DNA from: Cryptomeria japonica
Lineage: Eukaryota > Streptophyta > Pinopsida > Cupressales > Cupressaceae
Length of the DNA: 64,000 nucleotides
Reading direction: 5' to 3'
Assembly (NCBI RefSeq): GCF_030272615.1
Contig: NC_081409.1
Coordinates: 245,895,502-245,959,501 of the forward strand
In this document: positions 1 to 11,848 of the stretch, one piece after another
Layout: every line of letters begins with the position of its first letter
How positions within the stretch are numbered: position 1 is the stretch's first letter
Notes under the pieces: model-generated
What the model saw: the letters and a program-made list of their open reading frames with translations, nothing else
What the model was told of the DNA's origin: nothing
Databases searched by the model: none
Made by a program: the position numbers and the translations under genes

Positions 1-939
1 ATGATAGTTCCAGTAAAGCACATTTGTCTACTCTACAAAACTTCAATCTCTTCTCAATCAAAATGTCGAAGGATGTATTGACTTTTTCACACCTTTACCA
101 TTCTCTGATAAATGAAAACACTTCACCAACACCCAAAGTACATGACTATATCACCTATTTATACAAAGCATCAACCTTGACTACAAGGTTGGCTAAACCC
201 TCAACTCACAATTACAAAATTACATCACACGATACATATAAGAACCATTAGACCAATGTAATTCTATACATGACATAACATGGACCTAAATCAAATGCTC
301 AAACACACAACACCACCAAAATCAACTCCAAGATCAACTGCAACACGCTACACCACCAAATAGGTCTCATATAGCATGAACAACACCACCAGATAAACAA
401 AACACCAAAACCATGCACAACGATCAATGTAGATCATCAAAACAAATAGGACATAATTAGGAAACACTAGCAAGTATGTTAGAATCATCTGTAACAGTTG
501 CACCGACACCACTTATCAAATCTTCATTGATCAACATATGAAACTCAAGAACACTCAAACAATAGCAACTGCCATGATGAAAGATAACTTGCGAAACACC
601 AAATCACGATCCATCTAAAATGAAGATACACATGAACATTCCAAAAAAACTCCAAAAAAATCAACTCAAGATTTGATCACATCGAAATATACCAGAGGAA
701 ATATCGAACTCTGCAAAGCACTTATCAAAAGAACCAAACTATAAACCGGATCATATGATATGATCAATTAAGCTCCTGGATCGCTGAAACCAATACAGAA
801 AGATATAATGATACTAGAAATACTCCATATACCAAACTATGATCCCAATAAACCAATCTGCAACCACTGAAGCAATAAATCATGGGAATATGTTGACATC
901 AATGACAACAACATATCCTAGCAGCAACAAAGTCCAACA
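1..939 (-). repeat. 3' LTR of Copia A (partial)
   Basis: Aligns with 5880-6792 almost throughout. It carries about 25 bases near 478-505 that the other LTR lacks. It ends at ccaaca (939), the reverse complement of the LTR start TGTTGG. A TATAAATA box lies on the minus strand at 157-164; the matching box in the 5' LTR (6038-6045) has become CATAAATA. Confidence 0.9.
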
Positions 940-950
940 ATCTCCCCCAT
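940..950 (-). other. Polypurine tract of Copia A
   Basis: On the minus strand this reads GGGGGAGAT directly before the LTR start TGTTGG. This is the plus-strand primer site. Two further pyrimidine tracts (on the plus strand) near 1070-1082 and 1122-1134 may be extra purine primers; the stretch 951-1275 is otherwise non-coding 3' internal sequence. Confidence 0.8.
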
Positions 951-1275
951 TAGCATTGATGGAAACATATGGATGTGAAAAATAATCAATACAAAAAAAA
1001 CATCTCCAACAAACCTCTCCCTAGGATCAAGCTCACAAACATCAGATAAGACAATTTTTCACATGCTTTCTCTCCCCCTTTGACATCAATGACAAAGGTT
1101 CCCAAAATAGAAAGCCAAACTTACTCTCCCCCTTAGAATAAATAAATCATGATTATAACTAGCTCAACTAAACCACAAACAGACTATTCCATCAGAGGAG
1201 CAACATAATCTCATCAATCTGGACAAAAAGATAAGATTGTGAAGTCCACCAGATTGATGCAACTTAATGCATTTA

Positions 1276-2018
1276 GTTCCCATCAGGAGGGGTGGATACC
1301 CCTAACTTGTCTCTCAAATAGACAAATGTATCCATAGGAAAAGGCTTGGTAAAAATATCAGCAATTTGTTCCTTTATAGACACATACTCTAACTTCACTT
1401 CCTCTTCACTGACTTTTTCTCTCAAGAATTATACTTGATTGATACATGTTTATTCTTTGAATGTTGCATCGGGTTCTTTGACATATTAATAGCACTGGAA
1501 TTATCACAATATATGATAGTAAGCTCATCATAGATGACTGTGATATCCTTCAACATTTATTTCATAGAAACTACTTGAGTGCAGTTACTAGCAATAACAA
1601 TGTATTTAGCTTCAACAGTAGATAGGGAAACCAAATCTTGTTTCTTACTTGCCCATGAAACTAATTTCTTTCTCAAAAAGAATGCACCACTAGAGGTACT
1701 CTTCCGGTCATCAACATCACCAACCCAATCAGCATCAATATAAGAACATAACATGAAACCTTCATTCCTCAGATACCACAAACCATAATCCACAGTTCCT
1801 TTCAAGTATCTGAATATCCTCTTTACAACAATGACATGACTCTCTTTCAGATCAACTTGATATATAGCATCCATGCACACAACATGCATAATGTCAGGTC
1901 TAGTTTGAGTCAGGTATAATAGTCCACTAATCATAGATCTATACAAGGTTTGATTAGCTTTCGGAGATTCATCATTCTTAGATAATTTGCAGCCAGTTAC
2001 TATAGGAGTTCCAACCAT
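1276..2018 (-). pseudogene. Copia A RNase H and RT C-terminus
   Basis: The open part (2018-1557) contains TLYRSMISGLLYLTQTRPDI, then SYIDADWVGDVDDRKSTSSG and SWASKKQDLVSLSTVEAKYI, the standard Copia RNase H landmarks. Past a stop, the same product can be followed through ADIFTKP and LGVSTPPDG to a terminal stop near 1276. The D and E residues of the RNase H core are visible in DADW and STVEAKY. This is part of a dead polyprotein. Confidence 0.85.
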
Positions 2019-2700
2019 TTTATAATCTTCTAACCCAAACTATTTCAATAATTCCTTCACATTTCTAGCTTGAGATATAAAAATACCTTTTCCAATCTAT
2101 GAAATTTGCAAACCTAAGTAAAATTTCATTTTTCTTATCATAGACATCTCAAATTCTTTCTGCATATCACTGACAAACTTCATACTCAAGTCATCATCTC
2201 CCCCAAAGATAATGTCATCAACTATCAAAATGTTATCATTCTCAATCTTGAAATATAGATTACTATCAACAGTACTAGGCTCTAGGGGCTTGTTTTAGTC
2301 CATAAAGAGCTTTCTTCATTTTGCATACCATGTCTACATCATCTGATAATGAAAATCCATCAGGTTGCTTAATGTAGACTTCTTCCTCAAGATAACCATT
2401 CAAAAATTCTGACTTGACATCCATCTGATATACCTCAAAATCCTTATAAGCAACATATGCAAGCAATAGTCTAGCTACTAAAGCAAAAGTCTCCTCATAA
2501 TCAATTCCTTTCTTTTGTGAATATCCTTTGCATACCAATCTTGCTTTATTTCTGACAACTTCACCAGCTTCATTCAATTTATTTCTGAATACCCATTTAG
2601 TACCAATCATATTCTTATCTTTAGGTCTAGGCACAAGTTCCCATGTGCTATTCTTTTCAATATGATTCAATTCTTCTTCCATATCTTTTATCCAATTTTT
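2019..2700 (-). pseudogene. Copia A reverse transcriptase
   Basis: The stretch at 2682-2275 contains [43 protein letters not shown] and [13 protein letters not shown], the conserved order of Copia RT motifs. Beyond a stop the catalytic box is readable as IVDDIIFGG (about 2213-2227), where YVDD is usual, so Tyr is replaced by Ile while both Asp remain. Stops follow the QAPRA motif. Confidence 0.87.
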
Positions 2701-2706
2701 ATCTTT

Positions 2707-3750
2707 TCAAGCTTCAACAACATCTTTAGGTTCAATTTTAGAAATCAAGCATACCTCTTCAACAACTAGCCTTCTTCTAGTCACCATGCCTTTATTTTTA
2801 TCACCAATGATCTGGTTCTCATAATGATTCAATCTTACATACCTTGGAGTCTTCTGATTATTTTGATTTTTTAGGTTCTTGCACCTCTTCACCGACAACA
2901 ATAATATTCATATTAACTATCTCTACTGGATCATTCTATTTCAATTCTTCAGTCTGAATTTGCGTTAAAACAACATTATGATCATCATAATATCTGCATG
3001 CTTTGATTTATTTTCCACATTTCTCATCAACCTTCACATTTGCACTTTCCACTATCTTTCTCAATCTCTTATTGTAGCATCGGTAGGATTTTCTCTTTTT
3101 TTTAATATCCCAAGAAAATTCCTTCATCACTTCTTGCATCAAACTTTCCTATATCCTCATCTCTCTTGATATAACACTTGCTTCCAAAAAATTTGAAATA
3201 TCTCACAATAGGAACATGACCAAACCATAGCTCATAAGGAGTCTTACCGGAGTCACCTTTTATATGCACTCACTTGAATGTGTAAACAACAGTGCTAACA
3301 AATTCTCTCCAATTAATCTTTAGAACATTCCCTTCAATCAACATAGTCCTTGCAACATCCAAGATAGTTTTGTTCTTCCTTTCAATAACTCCATTTTATT
3401 GTGGAATTCTAGGAGTTGATAATTGTCTTCTAATTACATGATTCTCATAGAATGAGTCAAACTCACCAGAACAAAATTCTCCTCCTTTGTCAGATCTCAA
3501 ACATTTGAACTATAATCCTGTCTCAGTCTCAACCTTTTCTTTGAATATCTTGAATTTGTCCAATGCTTCTATTATTTTCCCTCAAAAAGGCAACCCACAT
3601 CATCCTGGAATAATCATCAATCAATAATATGAAATATATGTCACCCGACACACTTCTTATACTTGTATGTCCACATAGATCAGTCTGCACAAGATCTCGA
3701 AATCCATAAGATGTATACTACTTACTCTTAAAATAAATTCTTGTTTGCTT
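2707..3750 (-). pseudogene. Copia A integrase, heavily broken
   Basis: No long open frame, but fragments read DLVQTDLCGHTS and LLIDDYSRMMWVAFL (catalytic core with Asp), then C-terminal pieces ending in RRRLVVEEVCLISKIEPKD just before RT. Several frame changes and stops are present. Its position between the GAG-pre-integrase domain and RT confirms the Copia order. Confidence 0.75.
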
Positions 3751-4354
3751 TCACATTTGACATTCCTTACATACCGGATTAGAAGGCTTAACAATTTTAA
3801 GCAAATCTCTAACAGTTTGAGTAGAATTGATCTTAATCATTGAGTCAAAATCAACATGACACATTCTCCTATGCCACAACCAACTTTCATCAATCTGAGA
3901 AATCAAGCAAGTTATCTCACCAACATTCAAATGAAAGATATTACCTTCAGTCATAGTTCTTGATGCAATCTCTATACTAGAGGCATTTAGGATCTTGCAT
4001 TTTCCATTCTTGAATTGTAAATCATAACCTTTGTCAACCATCTGTCCAACACTTAAAAGATTATGCGAAACCTTCAAAATATAGGACATCATCAGTGTTA
4101 TGCTTACCATTAAAGGAAATAGAACCTCTACCATGAATCACACAGGCTTTGTCATCGCCAAATCTCACTATTCCACCATCATACTTCTTCATACTCACAA
4201 ATTTTCTTTTATCACTGGTCATATGATGTGAACAACTGCTGTCAATCACCCATTCATCTTTCTCTTCAAATCTAGCAGCTAAAGCTTTCTCCTCAATAGT
4301 GCATCTTGTAGAATCAACAAGTATCGGTCCATCTTCTTTAATAGTAATAAACAC
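3751..4354 (-). pseudogene. Copia A protease and GAG-pre-integrase region
   Basis: The protease is recognised from WVIDSSCSHHMTSDKRKF (about 4219-4256), equivalent to the Copia D-S-G-C-S-xHMT active site, with Gly changed to Ser. A frameshift near 4130 leads into HNLLSVGQMVDKGYDL and WLWHRRMCHVDFDSM, the GAG-pre-integrase His/Cys region, ending in NPVCKECQM. The Gly loss in D-S-G argues for loss of protease activity. Confidence 0.85.
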
Positions 4355-5395
4355 ATTTTCATCTCCTTCTGATTCTTCATCTGTAACACCTTCATCGACA
4401 GAATAATAATAGTTCTTCTAATGTTTATACTTTTGGTTAGGCTTATAAGGCTTATCATACTTCTCATGCTTCTCATATCTATCATTCCTATCATGCTTAT
4501 CAAATTTATCATGTCTATCATATTTAGACATTCTCTTCGGGCACCTAGAAGCAAAATATCCTATCTTAATGCAAGAGAAAAAATTTAGAGGCAATTTTCC
4601 ATCATACTTACCAACTCCTTTAGGCAATCTTCGGACAATCAATGCTTCAAGCTCATCCAATTCTCTTTCTTTCTCTTCCATCTCTCTTCTCTCTCTTTCA
4701 TATCTAGATATTCTGCATTCTTCTAGATCATACTTCTGCTTTCCGGATACAGATGCTCTAAATTTTGTCTCAAACTTTCCATGTGATTCACCAAATTTGC
4801 TCAGTTCAAATGCAACAATTTTTCCAACCAACCTATCTCTTGTCACAGTAGTTACACTTCGGATCTCATCAATAGAAGCTATGTTATGTTTGTAAGCATG
4901 AGGCAATGATCTCAACACCTTAGTAATAATTTCATCTTCCTCAAGGGTTCCACCAGCACATGTGATACCTAGGACAAGTTCATTCACCTTAGCCATGAAG
5001 GATGTTATGTTCCCATCTTCTCCCATCTTCAGAATCTCATACTTCCTCTTCAAACTCTACAACTTAGCAACTTTGACATGTTTATCTCCTTCATACAAGG
5101 TCTCAAGCTTCTCCCAAATGTCATGTGTAGTTTGAAGTGCCATCACATTAGTCATCTCAGAATCAGTCAGGGCACTCAACAATGCTATCTTAGCTCTAAT
5201 GTTATGTTCAACATCCTTGATCTCAGCAGCAATAGTCGGTCCATTATGAGGAATATAATAGGCATCCTTTGTAATCTTCCAGTAATCCTCTCCAAGACAT
5301 TTCAAGTGCACCTCCATCCATTTCTTCCATATAGCATAATTATTTCTATCAAATCTCAGACTTTCCTTCTTAAAAATAACACCTCCAGTTACCAT
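4355..5395 (-). pseudogene. Copia A gag
   Basis: Starts at 5395 with MVTGGVIFKKESLRFDRNNY and shows NYAIWKKWMEVHL, typical of Copia gag (UBN2/DUF4219 type). In-frame stops lie near 5056 and 4418 and the frame continues into protease. The zinc knuckle (about 4530-4570) is degenerate: FFSCIKIGYFASRC has lost its first Cys and its His. It is followed by a basic, K/Y/D-rich low-complexity tail. Confidence 0.85.
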
Positions 5396-5437
5396 CTCGG
5401 ATCACCTCAAGTTGTTAAGCTTCTTCCGTAGGATCTA

Positions 5438-5449
5438 GCTCTGATACCA
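5438..5449 (-). other. Primer binding site of Copia A
   Basis: On the minus strand TGGTATCAGAGC, the usual plant Copia site matching the 3' end of initiator tRNA-Met. It is separated by two bases from the LTR end at 5452. Confidence 0.9.
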
Positions 5450-5451
5450 AT

Positions 5452-6792
5452 TGTTGGCGACAACAATGAAGGAAAACTAAGAAGGGGGGGGGGGGGCGAA
5501 CCAATTTTCACCAGCTTAGCAAACTTAACCTTAAATGCAAATCTGATTAACTGTAGCAACAACAAAGATAAGCTAATTGATAGCACAACACACAACACCA
5601 AGATTTTGACGTAAAAAACCCGGTTAAGAGAAAAACCACGATGGGAACCTACTGACAATAAGATGATACTCTGCAGTAGTATGCGAAAATAATTACACTG
5701 TGGAATGTACATGCATTCAATCTCACTTCCTAGAGCTCATTGCTCAAAATACAATAACCCGGAAGGCTACAACCCTTAGGAAAGGTTCGCTAACTTACAA
5801 GGAAGTCTCACTGACTTACAAAATATTCGTACAATAATCCAGAATCAAATGAACTGAAAGAATAACATCTACAAATGCCTGATGACAATTCTAGTTAAGC
5901 ACATTTGTCTTCTCTGCAACACTTCAATCTCTGCTCAATCACAATGTCAAAGGATGTATTCTCTTGTTTGCACCTTTACCATTCTCTGATAAATACACAC
6001 ACTTCACCAACACCCAAGTTACATGACTATATCACCTATTTATGCAAATCATCAACCTTGACTACAAGGTCGACTAAATCCTCAACTCACAATTACAAAA
6101 TTACATCACACGAGACATATGAGAACCACTAGACCAATATAATGATATACATGACATAAAATGGACCTAAATCAAATGTTCAAACACGTAACATCATTGG
6201 AATCAACTCCAAGATCAACTGCAACACTCTACACCACCAAACAGATCTCATATAACATGAACTCCACCACCAGATAAACAAAACACAAAAACCATGCACA
6301 ATGAACAATAGATCATCAAAACAAATAGGACATAATTAGGAAACACCAACAAGCTACACCAACACCACTTATCAAATCTTCATCGATCAACATTTGAAAC
6401 TCAAGAACACTCAAACAACAACAATTGCCACGAGGAAAGATAACTTGCGGAGCACCAAATCATGATCCATTTAAAATGAAGATACACATGAACATCCCAA
6501 ACAAACTCCAAAAAACTCAACTCAAGATCTAATCACACCGAAATATACCAGAGGAAATACCGAACTCTGTAAAACACTGACCAAAAGAACTAAACTGTAA
6601 ACCAGATCATATTATATGATCAATTAAGCTCCTGGATCACTAAAACCAATACAAAAAGATATAATGATACTATGAATACTCCATATACCGAGCCGTGATC
6701 CCAAACCAATTTTCAACCACCAGAGCAATAAATCACAAGAGTATGTTGACATCAATGACAACAAAATATCGTAGCAGCAACAATGTCCAACA
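5452..6792 (-). repeat. 5' LTR of Copia A
   Basis: 1341 bp, running TGTTGG to CCAACA on the minus strand. Contains a long G tract on the plus strand near 5485-5496 (a C tract on the element strand), shared in position with other Copia LTRs here. Apparent ORFs inside it are incidental. Confidence 0.9.
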
Positions 6793-7119
6793 GGATCATC
6801 ATCCATTGTCATTATTTACTCCATTGAATTTTATTTTTGAATCTTCTAACATCCATCTCTTCATGTTTTTCCATTATTTTTCATCTTCCACCTAATTTTC
6901 TTCTTATCATTCTTCTTTTGAGATTTCACTCATGCAACTTTTATATGAATCACCTCTCAAGGGGCGTCATCATCTTATCGTACGATCTTTCAATTTTTCC
7001 TCCATATAGTTAGGTAATATACTCACTTTTTTATATATATTCTTATCTATTTATTATTATTCATGCTTGTTTTCTTTGAAACAATTTTACTTCAAATACT
7101 ATCTCAAAGAGGGGGATAA
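6793..7119 (+). mobile_element. 3' internal tail and PPT of Gypsy D
   Basis: Non-coding sequence ending in a purine tract (7105-7119, caaagagggggataa) directly before TGTAGACACAAAA, which looks like the start of a Gypsy LTR. I see no coding sequence here. The identification rests on the PPT/LTR junction and on the continuation of the LTR beyond Copia B. Confidence 0.5.
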
Positions 7120-7168
7120 TGTAGACACAAAATATTGTCACCTTTATTATTATTATTTTATCATTTAC
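7120..7168 (+). repeat. Gypsy D 3' LTR, first piece
   Basis: Begins TGTAGACACAAAA after the PPT and is cut after 49 bases by Copia B. It continues at 29958. The five bases TTTAC (7164-7168) recur after Copia B at 29953-29957. Confidence 0.5.
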
Positions 7169-7646
7169 TATTGGCATTGTTGTCATTGATGTCAACAAGA
7201 GAACAGTTGTAGACATGTGAAGTGCATAACATGTATGTTATCACATGTGATGTGGAGTTACAAAAGAGATGTGTTGCAAGGTCAATTTGGTGGAGTCGCA
7301 GAGATTAATCAAGTTACATATAAGAATGAATTGCAAATGATAAGTGCCACATAGGGCAACACAGAGAGCAAGTGATATGCGCATAACTTGTAGGTTATCA
7401 TTTGTTATGAAAATTTAGGTTGCAGAAGAATAGATATGTCATAGAGTTCATGGATTGCATAAGTGTACACAATGCGGTTTCATGTTCTACAAGTATCCCA
7501 TAGTGTGTCTGATCCATCACCATTGATGTGTGCAAGTTGCAGGATTGGAACATGTCAAAATCCCTTGGTTCAACAGTTTTCAGTGAGACATTGATTATCA
7601 ACATAACTAATTTTGCCTTTCATCAACCCTTGTATGTTATGTCGAC
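7169..7646 (+). repeat. Copia B 5' LTR, part 1
   Basis: Aligns base for base with the start of the 3' LTR at 27420. The first two bases are TA here rather than TG. Interrupted after 7646 by Copia C; resumes at 11849. Confidence 0.9.
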
Positions 7647-8387
7647 TATTAATTTTGATCAAATTTGATAAGCAAGATATCAATTCTCATGATATATATA
7701 CTCAGATGCTTGTATGTTATTCATTGTATATTATCGACCTCCTCCATGTTGAAGACAAATACGGATTGTTGTAGGTAATTTAATCTGCCAATGAATGTTA
7801 TGTTGATCTGCACACAAAGTAGATTATGCCTTCCACAAGAATATTTATCTCCTTCTATCACTGTGTAAGACGAATATGCTAATATATATGTCACTGAACT
7901 TCAAATGTATATGTCTTCAAATTTGATGTGTATTGATATCTATCTGCATGAGACTTTATGTCTTTGAACCTTGCTAATAATTTTGATATGTGTGTGGTCT
8001 GCACATAGATCTATATTATTCTTACTTCTTTTTTGTATCTATACTTTCCAATCACCTTGATCAAACTGTATGCCGTCATTCATATAGTTGTTGAGGGGTG
8101 ACTCTTTCCAAGAGTTGCCACCCTACCCAGAGGATAGCGACTTCCACTTAAGTCGCTTTGTTTAGCAATCATTTTTACTTAATGATCGATCACATGTATT
8201 AACTAATGTAGATTGAGTAATCCAGGACAATAATAGATATGTTAATAAATACCAATTAGATTTAACAATAACAAGCTTGTTGAATAACATTAATTGCTTA
8301 ATCAAATGTGTAAGGCCGATAGGCCACTTACACATTTGATCTACTATGTCGGTATTTAGGATTCTGACTGAAGCTACATCTTCAACA
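7647..8387 (-). repeat. Copia C 3' LTR
   Basis: 741 bp; ends cttcaaca, matching the right copy at 11843. The first bases are TATTAATT versus TGTTAATT in the other copy. Confidence 0.9.
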
Positions 8388-8397
8388 CTCCCTCTTA
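8388..8397 (-). other. Polypurine tract of Copia C
   Basis: Minus strand AAGAGGGAG directly abutting the LTR start TGTTGAAG. Confidence 0.75.
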
Positions 8398-8523
8398 GCT
8401 AGGGAGGAATCGTTCTTATCCTTAAATCACTCCACTGTGATGATTTTCCATAATAGCCTCATCTATATGTGGAAGAGAAAGAATATCACCTCATCGTGAT
8501 ATCAAGAATTATGGCATATCCAT

Positions 8524-8836
8524 GGATATCACTTCACATGATATCCACCATAGATATCTCTTTATGTAATATTAAACATTATGGCTTCTCCATGGATATC
8601 ATGTCTCATGATATCCACCATCATGGTATATCTAAAGATATTACTTCATGGCATGTCCAGGGGTTTCATGTCACATGAAATCCACCATGAGTATCTCTTT
8701 ATGTAATATCCACCATTATGGCTTATCCATGGATACAACGTCTCATTAAATCCACCATTATGGCATATCCATAGATATTAATATGGAGATATAAACCATT
8801 ATAACATGTCCATAGATATCATGTCCCATGATATCC
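8524..8836. repeat. 69-bp palindrome-bearing tandem repeat
   Basis: Units begin near 8524, 8594, 8662 and 8731, with a further one at 8814; spacing is 68-70 bp and then about 83. Each carries an inverted repeat of about 10-bp arms around a 3-base loop, with arms ggatatcatg and catgatatcc in the unit at 8594-8616. The unit at 8662-8683 has ggtttcatg with catgaaatcc, so both arms changed together. The repeats lie in the 3' untranslated interior of Copia C. The surrounding 8398-9100 is otherwise non-coding. Confidence 0.8.
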
Positions 8837-9099
8837 ATCATAATGGTATGATCAATGAATATTGTAAAATCGTCACCTTACAATAATGATCATATGTACA
8901 AGTGTTCATTATTGAGAGATCATCACCTCACAATAATGTTCACAGGGGCTCATCAAGCACTGAACCAAAATTGTCATGGAGTCACACACATGACATCCAC
9001 CATGAACCATATCAGAGGGTGTAGATAAGTGCTTTCTCCTTAAGTCTCTCTCAAAGAGAAATATAATCACAAGAGTTTAAACTTTAAAACATCTTTTGA

Positions 9100-9260
9100 A
9101 AAGAAGAATACATTAGTCAATAGCATACCTTTCTACCATGTCTCTAACATAGTGATACTTGATCTCCACATGATTTGACCTTTCATGAAGTACAAGGTTG
9201 GAGTCTACATCACTCTTGATGTATTCCAAGCTCACCAAGTATTCATCTATCCATGAATAT
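9100..9260 (-). pseudogene. Copia C RT fused in frame to RNase H
   Basis: Reads IDEYLVSLEYIKSDVDSN (end of the RT thumb) running directly in frame into LHERSNHVEIKYHYVRDMVE (near the RNase H C-terminus). The RT catalytic end and most of RNase H are missing between them. The junction is near 9200. The region 9261-10079 upstream has only scattered coding echoes (for example RRSGGFGSS near 9540) and no clear integrase. Confidence 0.75.
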
Positions 9261-10079
9261 CATGACCTAGAAGTCAGCATAAAGGCCTTCCACCCTACAT
9301 AAATGGGACTCCATCTCATGAATCATAGTCCTTTGGTTGATCACTAGAGAAACCATCTTGACATCGTCCACTCCCTCTGAACCAAGATCCTTAGATATCA
9401 ATAGAAGCACATCCTCTTAGCTGCTCCCTCTGTCATGGAAGCATCCCCTGCTCACATGGTCCCAATCATGGAAGATATCTTTCTTTAGGAGACTCTTATC
9501 ATCTGGTATGATCCTCATATAGTTAGAAGTGCTAGATCCAAAACCACCAGATCTACTATCATAGGATCAAGCCCTAGGCAGGAATATGATCATCTTGAGA
9601 TTTAGAACAATATCCCCTTTAAGTATGTTCCCTCTTGTCTCAATCTTGGCTTTGTAACCCTATATGCTATCATTACCAGCACAAGTGCCTCTACAGCTTT
9701 CACAAGTGAACTTTTGCACCTCTGTAGGTAGATATTTGTTTTATAAAAGATGGAAATGCAAAATCTCAGAATCTCCACTAAATTACTTTGCATATTCCTC
9801 CCAAATTTCAATCTCTTCATCACAAATAGAACCTCAAAACTCTATAGCCTGAAAAGAAGCAGATTGTGATTCTAAAGATGTCCTAAATGTAAGGGACAAA
9901 TTTCTCATAGTAAATTGACAAAATTTAAAACACAAGATATCCAAATATAGCTTGTCATAAGTGAACATATACTGACAAAGTTGTTTCACAAATAACACGA
10001 ATAATGTAATTGCATGAATTAACAAAAACTACATATTAAATTCATGAACATTATTCAACCAAAAGAAAACTTATCTCTC

Positions 10080-10936
10080 TCAAATCAGAATATGAATCCA
10101 TCTGAATCCTTTTGTGGAATAGCCCCACCAACATCTACAATAGAAGATTGAGGCATAGTCCTGGTTGGACATTTCTTTGCGTAGTGACCATATTTGTCAC
10201 ATCTAAAGCATTGGATTTATGAAATGTCCTTCCTTCTTTTGTGTGTAGGAGTGACATCTGATTCATCATCTTTCTTTCTTTTGGGGTGTCCTTTCTTACC
10301 CTTCTTCTTTGAGGAGTGCACGACAAGAACATGAATATCTTCATTTGTAAAGCTTTGGCCAACACCTCTTGTAGCCAATCTTGACTCTTCTTGAATTCAG
10401 TCTGTCTTCAATCGATCAAACTTAGGGAGTTTTGATCTTGTGCTTATCCCTTGAATAAATGACTCCCATGATAAAGGAAGACCATTAAGAGCCAACATGG
10501 TTAATTATTTTCTATTTATGTTGTGTCCAATAATAGAGAGTCGGTCTCTCAATTCGGTAATCCTCACAAAGAAAGACATGATGGATTCTCCTTTCGTCAT
10601 CTTGATGTGGTGAAGTTGTTGTTTCAGTGCGAGAGCTCGACTAGTGTTGTTGATCTCATACATCTCCTCTAATGTTTTAAACATGTCACATACCTTCATC
10701 ATCTTGGAGATGATTGGCACAATGTAATCTTTCATGGAGTCAACCAACATTTTCATTGCTTTGTTGTTCTTTCTCTTCCATTGAAGCTTCGCATCCTCTT
10801 CCTTTGGTTCCGGTACAACATCCTTCATGAATTTGTCTAATTAGTTTTCCCCCAAAGAAAGCATAACTCTAAACTTCCAAGATACGAAGTTTATTTCTCC
10901 TTCAAGTCAATCCTCAAATCTAACACCATTCACCAT
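10080..10936 (-). pseudogene. Copia C gag
   Basis: Starts at 10936 with MVNGVRFED, followed by INFVSWKFRVMLSL, a long helical stretch MFKTLEEMYEINNTSRAL and KQQLHHIKMTKGESIMSFF, typical of Copia gag (UBN2). A CCHC zinc knuckle, CFRCDKYGHYAKKC, is intact at 10169-10210 but sits behind stops and a frameshift. A basic KKKGKKGHPKRKK tract precedes it. Confidence 0.87.
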
Positions 10937-11026
10937 TTTGATGTATAGAAGAGAGTAGAAGAATTCGAGAATATATAGGGAATAGTCTCGCCTTTATAAA
11001 TCTGATCTAATCTTTTTCTTATGTTG

Positions 11027-11038
11027 GCTCTGATACCA
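11027..11038 (-). other. Primer binding site of Copia C
   Basis: Minus strand TGGTATCAGAGCC next to the LTR boundary at 11039; matches plant initiator tRNA-Met sites. Confidence 0.9.
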
Positions 11039-11843
11039 TGTTAATTTTGATGATTTGATAAGAAGGATATCAATTCTCATGATATATATATGTATGTGTG
11101 TGTGTGTGTATTCTCAGATGCTTGTATGTTATTCGCTGTATATTATTGACCTCCTCCACGTTGAAGATAATTACGAACTATTGAAGGTAATTTAATCTGC
11201 CAATGAATGTTATGTTGATCTGCACACAAAGTAGATTATGCCTTCCACAAGAGTATTAATATGCTTCTATCATTGTGTAAGATGAATTTGCTAATATACA
11301 TATGCCACTGAATTGAATGTATATGTCTTCGAATTTGATGTGTATTGATATCGATCTTCTTGAGACTTTATGTCTTTGAACCTTGCTGATAATTTCAACC
11401 TATGTGTGGTCTACACATAGATCTATATTATTCTGAACCTTGTTGATAATTTCAACCTATGTGTGGTCTACACATAGATCTATATTATTCTTACTTCTTT
11501 TCTATATCTATACTTTCCAATCACCCTGATCAAACTGTATGTTGTCATTCATATAGTTGTCAAGGGGTGACTCTTTCCAAGAGTTTCCACCCTACCTGGA
11601 GGATAACGACTTCCACTTAAGTCGCTTTGTTTAGCAATCATTTTTACTTTATGATCAATCACATGTATTAACTAATGTAGATCGGGTAATCAAGGATAAT
11701 AATAGATATGTTAATAAATATTGATTAGATTTAACAATAACAATCTTGTTGAATAACATTAATTGCTTAATCAAATGTGTAAGGCCGATAGGTCACTTAC
11801 ACATTTCATCTACTATGTTTCGACTAAAGCTACATCTTCAACA
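11039..11843 (-). repeat. Copia C 5' LTR with a 57-bp duplication
   Basis: 805 bp, TG...CA. Carries a direct 57-bp tandem duplication (11378-11434 and 11435-11491) absent from the left LTR, and a TG dinucleotide run near 11091-11110. Confidence 0.9.
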
Positions 11844-11848
11844 TCGAT

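Larger units (their letters stand above)
1..6792 (-). mobile_element. Copia element A, decayed, left LTR truncated by window
   Basis: Ty1/Copia LTR retrotransposon read on the minus strand. The order from high to low coordinate is 5' LTR, primer binding site, gag, protease, integrase, reverse transcriptase, RNase H, polypurine tract and 3' LTR, which is the Copia order (integrase before RT). The two LTRs align from base 1 and about base 5880 onward. The interior has many stops and frameshifts, so the copy is dead. The left end of the 3' LTR lies outside the window, so no target-site duplication can be tested; the right flank begins ggatc. The LTR ends (TGTTGG...CCAACA) and the PPT resemble the SIRE/Maximus style, which is an inference. 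Confidence 0.93.
7647..11843 (-). mobile_element. Copia element C, deletion derivative
   Basis: Minus-strand Copia inserted in the 5' LTR of B. LTRs are 7647-8387 and 11039-11843, with the PBS at the right LTR and the PPT at the left. Target duplication tcgac (7642-7646) and tcgat (11844-11848); the uninterrupted LTR of B at about 27890 has ttgac in the same place. The 2.65-kb interior has a gag relic and a short RT/RNase H remnant but no protease or integrase, so it was non-autonomous. Confidence 0.92.

Noticed and set aside
8524-8836. CRISPR-like array
   Set aside because: Regular spacing and palindromic repeats, but the spacers are themselves repeats, there are no cas genes and the context is a plant retrotransposon.
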